Assembly (NCBI GenBank): GCA_018374635.1
Contig: JAHAEW010000075.1
Coordinates: 1 to 16,525, forward strand
DNA: 16,525 bases
Direction of reading: 5' to 3'
Origin: Clostridiales bacterium
Lineage (GTDB): Bacteria > Bacillota > Clostridia > Oscillospirales > Oscillospiraceae
The position numbers were made by a program, and so were the translations under genes. Below, piece after piece: positions 13,262-16,525 of the stretch. The notes under the pieces are model-generated. The model had not been told where the DNA came from and made no database searches. It worked only from the letters and a program-made list of their open reading frames with translations. Position 1 is the stretch's first letter, and every line of letters begins with the position of its first letter.

Positions 13262-13288
13262 ACACTTTTGGCCTGAGAAGTGTTTTTT
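13262..13288 (+). terminator. Weak terminator-like hairpin
   Basis: Positions 13262-13269 pair with 13276-13283 (8 bp, one G-U) around a 6-nt loop, followed by a T-run at 13283-13288. No gene on the plus strand needs it, so it may be a backup terminator or mark a short RNA. Confidence 0.35.
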
Positions 13289-13396
13289 CCGATGTACACG
13301 CCGCCGGAAAATCATCCAGCGCCGGACGCTAACCTTCTCCCCCGCCCCGTCAGAACTCCCTGAAACCATCTGTGATCCCGCCTGCTTTTTCTCCAC

Positions 13397-13425
13397 TTGA
13401 CAAACCCGCCGGTTTCTAGTACCGT
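13397..13425 (+). promoter_or_regulatory. Candidate promoter of the ThrE pair
   Basis: TTGACA (13397-13402), a 17-nt spacer and a weak -10 TACCGT (13420-13425). The perfect -35 makes it likely, but a better -10 (TTATAC) sits too far away at about 22 nt. Confidence 0.45.
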
Positions 13426-13464
13426 TATACCCGCAAAGGGAGTGGAAAAAGGAGTGGGGGCTCT

Positions 13465-14241
13465 GTGAGTCAAAAGGAACTGTTTGATCTGGTCCTTCTA
13501 TTGGGGGAGACCATGCTCTCCAACGGAGGGGAAATTTTTCGCACCAATGAGCTGATGGTCTATGCCGCCCGGCAGTTCGGCCTGCGGGAGTGCAGCGTCT
13601 TTACTATCGCCAACGGTATTTTTGTCTCCGCCATTGTGGAGGGAGAGATCTATTCCTGTCAAGTGCGGCACATTCCGCTTACTCCCATCCATCTGGAGCG
13701 GGTGGAGGCCATGAACGACCTCTCCCGGCGCATTGCGGCCGGTGCGCTGGGCCCGGAGGAGGCGAAGGCCGAAGTCCACCGCATTCGCGCCATCAAGGGC
13801 GCGGGGCCGGCGGCGCTCACACTGGCTTCCGCTCTGGGCGCCGGGGGATTCGGCTTTCTCTTCGGCGGAAATCTGCGGGATTGCGCCATGTCCGCCCTGG
13901 CCGGGCTGCTGCTCTATGTGTTTATCCTGAACTTCCGCGACCGCTTCCACATCCGCAAAGTGATGACCAATATTCTCAGCAGCGCTCTGGTCACCCTGTT
14001 CTGCTGTGTGGCGCTCCACCTGGGGCTTGGGGACCATCTGGACAAGATGATCGTGGGCGCCATCTTCCCTCTGGTGCCCGGAGTGCCTCTTACCATCGCT
14101 GTGCGCAATTTTATGGAAAATGATTATATCGCCGGTTTGGTCCGCCTGACCGACGCCGTACTGGTCGCCGGCTGTATTGCAGTCGGTGTGGGCTGCGTCA
14201 TCACGGCCTGGAATACGCTCTTTGGAGGGATCGTTCTATGA
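13465..14241 (+). CDS. Threonine/serine exporter, ThrE large subunit type
   Basis: 258 aa. The soluble N-terminal part (about 1-110) has the family start LGETMLSNGGEIFRTNE and the conserved pattern IANGIFVS. The C-terminal part holds about five membrane segments (about 115-258) with GAIFPLVPGVPLT near 197-209. This is the DUF1212/ThrE family, whose Corynebacterium member exports threonine and serine. In many Firmicutes ThrE is split into two proteins, as here. The start is GTG 13465 with AAAAAGGAG about 10 nt upstream; no ATG fits better. Its last bases overlap the next gene by 4 nt (ATGA), so the two should be co-translated. The substrate is inferred from family only. Confidence 0.9.
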   Translation: MSQKELFDLVLLLGETMLSNGGEIFRTNELMVYAARQFGLRECSVFTIANGIFVSAIVEGEIYSCQVRHIPLTPIHLERVEAMNDLSRRIAAGALGPEEAKAEVHRIRAIKGAGPAALTLASALGAGGFGFLFGGNLRDCAMSALAGLLLYVFILNFRDRFHIRKVMTNILSSALVTLFCCVALHLGLGDHLDKMIVGAIFPLVPGVPLTIAVRNFMENDYIAGLVRLTDAVLVAGCIAVGVGCVITAWNTLFGGIVL

Positions 14242-14711
14242 ATCTCACCCATTTTCTTCTGGAGCTCGTGGCCGCCGCGGTGGGAACGGTTGGTTTTTCC
14301 ATCCTGTTCCAGGTAGCGCCCCGCCATTTTCCCTTCTGCGGCCTGGTCGGCGCCATCGGCTGGCTGGTCTACCGGCTGGTTCAGTGGAGCTCCGACTCCA
14401 CGTCTCTGGCCACCTTTCTGGCCACCTTGGTCTTGACCGCATGTGCCCGGTGGTTCTCCACCCTGCGGCGGACCCCCACACTGGTCTTTCTCCTCAGCGG
14501 GATCTTTACCCTGGTGCCCGGAGCCTATATCTACTATACCGCGTACTATATCTTTATGAACCAGCCGGACGAGGCGGTGGCCCAGGCCTATACCACGCTG
14601 ATGTTTGCGGTGGCCATCGCGCTGGGGATTCTGGTGGGCTATTCTCTCCCCGCCCGGCTCTTCGGCTGGCGGCGAAACGTCAATCCGCAGGACGGAAACA
14701 ATCCCCAATGA
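14238..14711 (+). CDS. Threonine/serine exporter, ThrE small subunit type
   Basis: 157 aa, nearly all membrane. There are four to five hydrophobic segments (about 5-27, 33-50, 58-70, 80-103, 118-141) and the sequence LLSGIFTLVPGAYIYYTAYY (about 85-104), the family counterpart of FPLVPGVP in the larger subunit. It corresponds to the second half of fused ThrE proteins (DUF3815 type). It starts on the ATGA that also ends the upstream gene and stops just before a long bidirectional terminator. Together the two proteins should form one amino-acid exporter in the cytoplasmic membrane. A short polar tail (NPQDGNNPQ) follows the last helix. Confidence 0.9.
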   Translation: MNLTHFLLELVAAAVGTVGFSILFQVAPRHFPFCGLVGAIGWLVYRLVQWSSDSTSLATFLATLVLTACARWFSTLRRTPTLVFLLSGIFTLVPGAYIYYTAYYIFMNQPDEAVAQAYTTLMFAVAIALGILVGYSLPARLFGWRRNVNPQDGNNPQ

Positions 14712-14726
14712 TCTCCGCCCGCGGCG

Positions 14727-14784
14727 AAAAAAGCGTCTATATCTCCACATGTGCATCAGCACAGGGAGGTATGGACGCTTTTTT
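14727..14784. terminator. Long bidirectional terminator between ThrE pair and rpoN
   Basis: AAAAAAGCGTC (14727-14737) pairs with GACGCTTTTTT (14774-14784). The next nine bases on each side also pair (two G-U), giving 20 pairs. An inner TGTGC-ATCA-GCACA hairpin caps it. Ts lie at both ends for both strands. It starts 16 nt after one stop codon and ends 8 nt before the other. Confidence 0.93.
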
Positions 14785-14792
14785 CATCCTGT

Positions 14793-16151
14793 TTACCCGA
14801 AGAGCTTTCGTCCGCTGGTACAGGGGATATTCAGTTCCTCCCGGTATTTGGCAACCGTGCGGCGGGAGATCTGGCACCCCTCCTCGGTCATCAGCTCACA
14901 CAGGCGCTGGTCGGAAAGGGGCTTATGCTTATCCTCCTCGTCGATCAGCCGGCGCAGAAGGGCTTTGGCCGTATCAGAAGACATGCCCTCGCCGCCCTCC
15001 CCCAGCTTGCGGGAAAAGAAATAGGAGAGGGGATAGAGCCCCTTGTTACACTGGAGGTACTTGTCCTTCACCGCCCGGCTCACCGTGGACTCATGTACGC
15101 CCACCACCTCGGCCACGTCAGACAATGCCAATGGCAGCAGATGCCCCGGTCCCTGGCGGAAAAACGCCTCCTGGAGCTTCAAAATACATTTGGCGCAGGA
15201 CAGGAGCGTGCTGCGCCGCTGCTCGATGCTCCGCATGACCCATTTGGCCTGGCGCACTTTATCGGACAGATAATTCTGCACCTCCTGCTCGCCGCACTCC
15301 CGCAGCATTCGGGTATAATACGCACTCAGGCTCAACTCGGGAAAGCACTGGTCATTGGGATATACTTCAAAATGGTCATACTCCAATACCACCCGGAGAT
15401 CCGGCGTGATATAGTGCGGCGCCTCCCGGCCGGCAAACCCAGCGCCCGGGCGCGGATTCAGGGTGCGGATTCGGTCACAGGCCGTCCGCACTTTCTGGGC
15501 ATCCGCTCCCACACGCCGGGCGATCAGGCCGTACTGATTGCGTGCCAGCGGCTCCAGACATTCCTGGGCGATCCGCAGGGCAAGCAGGTCTCTGGGATAG
15601 AGCCGCCGGAGCTGGATGCACAGGCACTCCGACAGATTGCGCGCTCCCACACCCGCAGGCTCCAGACTCTGAAGCCGATGCAGCCCCTCCTCCAGGTCAG
15701 AAAGCGGCAGACCGGAATCCTCTGCCAGGGTCTCCAGCGATTCATCCAGCCATCCGCTGCGGTCCAGGCTCTCCGCCAGGAAAATCACGCTCTCCCGGAT
15801 GGAGGATTCCAGCTCCATCCCGCGGATCTGAAAGAGAATGTGCGCATACAGGGTCTCCTCCTCCCCCTGGTCCACGCCATAACTCTCCAGCGGGCGGTCC
15901 TCGTCATCCTGCTGGTAATAGGTATGGTTCTGCCGGTCGCTGCTCTCCAGCCATTCCAGCTTTCGCCGAAAGAGGTCTCCCTCCTCTTCCCCCGAGTCAA
16001 ACTGGTCCTCCCGCTCCAGGACTGGGTTCTCCTGAAGCGTCTTGTCCACAAATTCCATCAGTTCCTGTGTCCCCATCTGGAGGATCTCCATGGACTGCAT
16101 CATCAGGGGAGAGAGCGTCTGCGTCTGTTTTTGTACAAGGTTCAGTTCCAT
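14793..16151 (-). CDS. rpoN: RNA polymerase sigma-54 factor
   Basis: 452 aa, full length. The N-terminal activator-response region is present (LVQKQTQTLSPLMMQSMEIL, residues 5-24). It is followed by an acidic region II (about 47-105), a core-binding region (about 106-300), a helix-turn-helix (LSDVAEVVGVHESTVSRAV) and the RpoN box RRTVAKYRE (430-438), which reads the -24 promoter element. Sigma-54 directs transcription from GG/GC promoters and needs an ATP-driven enhancer-binding activator; none is in this window. I chose ATG 16151 because the conserved region begins right after it. The ribosome site there (GGTGAG) is weak, and an ATG at 16184 would add 11 residues. It has its own promoter and converges on the ThrE pair. 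Confidence 0.97.
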   Translation of the reverse strand: MELNLVQKQTQTLSPLMMQSMEILQMGTQELMEFVDKTLQENPVLEREDQFDSGEEEGDLFRRKLEWLESSDRQNHTYYQQDDEDRPLESYGVDQGEEETLYAHILFQIRGMELESSIRESVIFLAESLDRSGWLDESLETLAEDSGLPLSDLEEGLHRLQSLEPAGVGARNLSECLCIQLRRLYPRDLLALRIAQECLEPLARNQYGLIARRVGADAQKVRTACDRIRTLNPRPGAGFAGREAPHYITPDLRVVLEYDHFEVYPNDQCFPELSLSAYYTRMLRECGEQEVQNYLSDKVRQAKWVMRSIEQRRSTLLSCAKCILKLQEAFFRQGPGHLLPLALSDVAEVVGVHESTVSRAVKDKYLQCNKGLYPLSYFFSRKLGEGGEGMSSDTAKALLRRLIDEEDKHKPLSDQRLCELMTEEGCQISRRTVAKYREELNIPCTSGRKLFG

Positions 16152-16268
16152 CCATCTCACCACTTGGCGGCAGCCCCATGGCACCGCATCTCTTTCTCTG
16201 CCAATCCCATTGCTTTTTTGCCTAATAAATCCAGCTGATAACTCGCCTTCCTGCTGCTATTCTCACAT

Positions 16269-16297
16269 AGTATAGCATGCCATCCTATATATTTCAA
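16269..16297 (-). promoter_or_regulatory. SigA-type promoter of rpoN
   Basis: On the minus strand: TTGAAA (16297-16292), a 17-nt spacer and TATACT (16274-16269). Start expected near 16262, giving a leader of about 110 nt. Confidence 0.8.
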
Positions 16298-16332
16298 TTC
16301 CTATTTATAAATTGGCATATAATTTGCTGATT

Positions 16333-16374
16333 TTATCTTCCATTTTAAGATAATCTACATCTGTTGTTTATCTT
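16333..16374. repeat. Three copies of heptamer TTATCTT/AAGATAA
   Basis: TTATCTT at 16333-16339, its inverse AAGATAA at 16347-16353, and TTATCTT again at 16368-16374. The last copy overlaps the -35 of the outward promoter. The first two make an inverted repeat with a 7-nt spacer. This may be an operator region. Confidence 0.45.
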
Positions 16375-16401
16375 GACATGTGTTGTTTTTCGTGCTATGC
16401 T
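16373..16401 (+). promoter_or_regulatory. Outward-facing promoter at the right edge
   Basis: TTGACA (16373-16378), a 17-nt spacer and TATGCT (16396-16401). Start expected near 16408. The gene it serves begins beyond the window. Confidence 0.72.
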
Positions 16402-16525
16402 ATCTCACATCATCCCAGGCACATCGGAAAGATTAACTATTAAGTGTCAACCCTAAAAATGAATGGATGTGGTAAAACGGCAGATGGTTCAAAAAGGGTA
16501 TAGCAAAGCAGGAGCTCGTTAGAAC

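Larger units (their letters stand above)
13087..13464. other. Gene-free stretch before the ThrE pair
   Basis: No gene is supported in these 378 bases. They hold the flavoprotein terminator, a second hairpin, a weaker terminator-like hairpin (13262-13288) and a candidate promoter for the exporter pair. Small open frames here lack ribosome sites. Confidence 0.6.
16152..16525. other. A+T-rich intergenic region at the right end
   Basis: About 370 bases upstream of rpoN without a supported gene. It contains the rpoN promoter (minus), three TTATCTT heptamers and a plus-strand promoter facing out of the window. Short plus-strand frames from 16459 and 16463 hit stops before the window ends and lack ribosome sites. 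Confidence 0.6.

Noticed and set aside
14751..16238. Plus-strand open frame of 495 codons
   Set aside because: Antisense shadow of rpoN; the minus-strand protein has the sigma-54 regions and RpoN box.
16459..16525. Start of a gene at the right edge (ATG 16459 or 16463)
   Set aside because: Both frames meet stop codons before the window ends and neither has a ribosome site.

Overview
The window looks like a chromosomal segment of a G+C-rich member of the Clostridia, probably Oscillospiraceae (Flavonifractor/Pseudoflavonifractor-like). This is inferred from several features: strong AGGAGG ribosome sites, consensus SigA-type promoters with 17-nt spacers, many intrinsic terminators, a split two-gene ThrE exporter, a heterodimeric ABC exporter and a G+C-rich coding style. 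The genus is a guess. Most of the window is ordinary chromosomal gene content. Two stretches stand out as accessory: the phage-like cassette at 7.3-8.35 kb and the A+T-richer block at 10.5-12.4 kb.

Layout. 136-756 (-) is an iron-sulfur flavoprotein-type reductase, followed by a small unknown gene at 926-1237 (+). A cold-shock protein (1413-1622) and a four-CxxC zinc-ribbon protein (1681-1959) form an apparent two-gene operon. It has a consensus promoter and, unusually, a complete intrinsic terminator inside the csp leader. A 61-aa unknown ORF follows (2107-2292). At 2578-6130 is an overlapping pair of ABC exporter half-transporters, one with a degenerate and one with a canonical nucleotide site. 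Its promoter has a perfect 14-bp palindrome just downstream. Next is uppP (6305-7159), the undecaprenyl-diphosphate phosphatase.

7277-8215 (-) is a short phage-derived cassette: a 77-aa protein, a possible 49-aa ORF and a holin, with no endolysin beside them. Its strong promoter is decorated with inverted repeats of consensus GTATCTT-N3-AAGATAC. Oligoendopeptidase F (8461-10266, +) and a tRNA-Ala(GGC) gene (10419-10494) follow. Immediately beyond the tRNA lies an A+T-richer patch. It holds a TetR-family repressor pseudogene, broken by an amber codon and a frameshift, and a divergent lipoprotein of the isochorismatase-like cysteine hydrolase fold. A perfect 20-bp palindrome lies between them. 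G+C-rich sequence then resumes with a second iron-sulfur flavoprotein (12448-13086), a ThrE-type threonine/serine exporter pair (13465-14711), and convergent rpoN (sigma-54; 14793-16151, -). The right end is an A+T-rich intergenic region with a promoter facing out of the window.

I did not find a complete, clearly new multi-gene system. The best leads are regulatory: the terminator inside the csp leader, the operator array on the lone holin cassette, and the decayed TetR gene whose apparent operator is still perfect.
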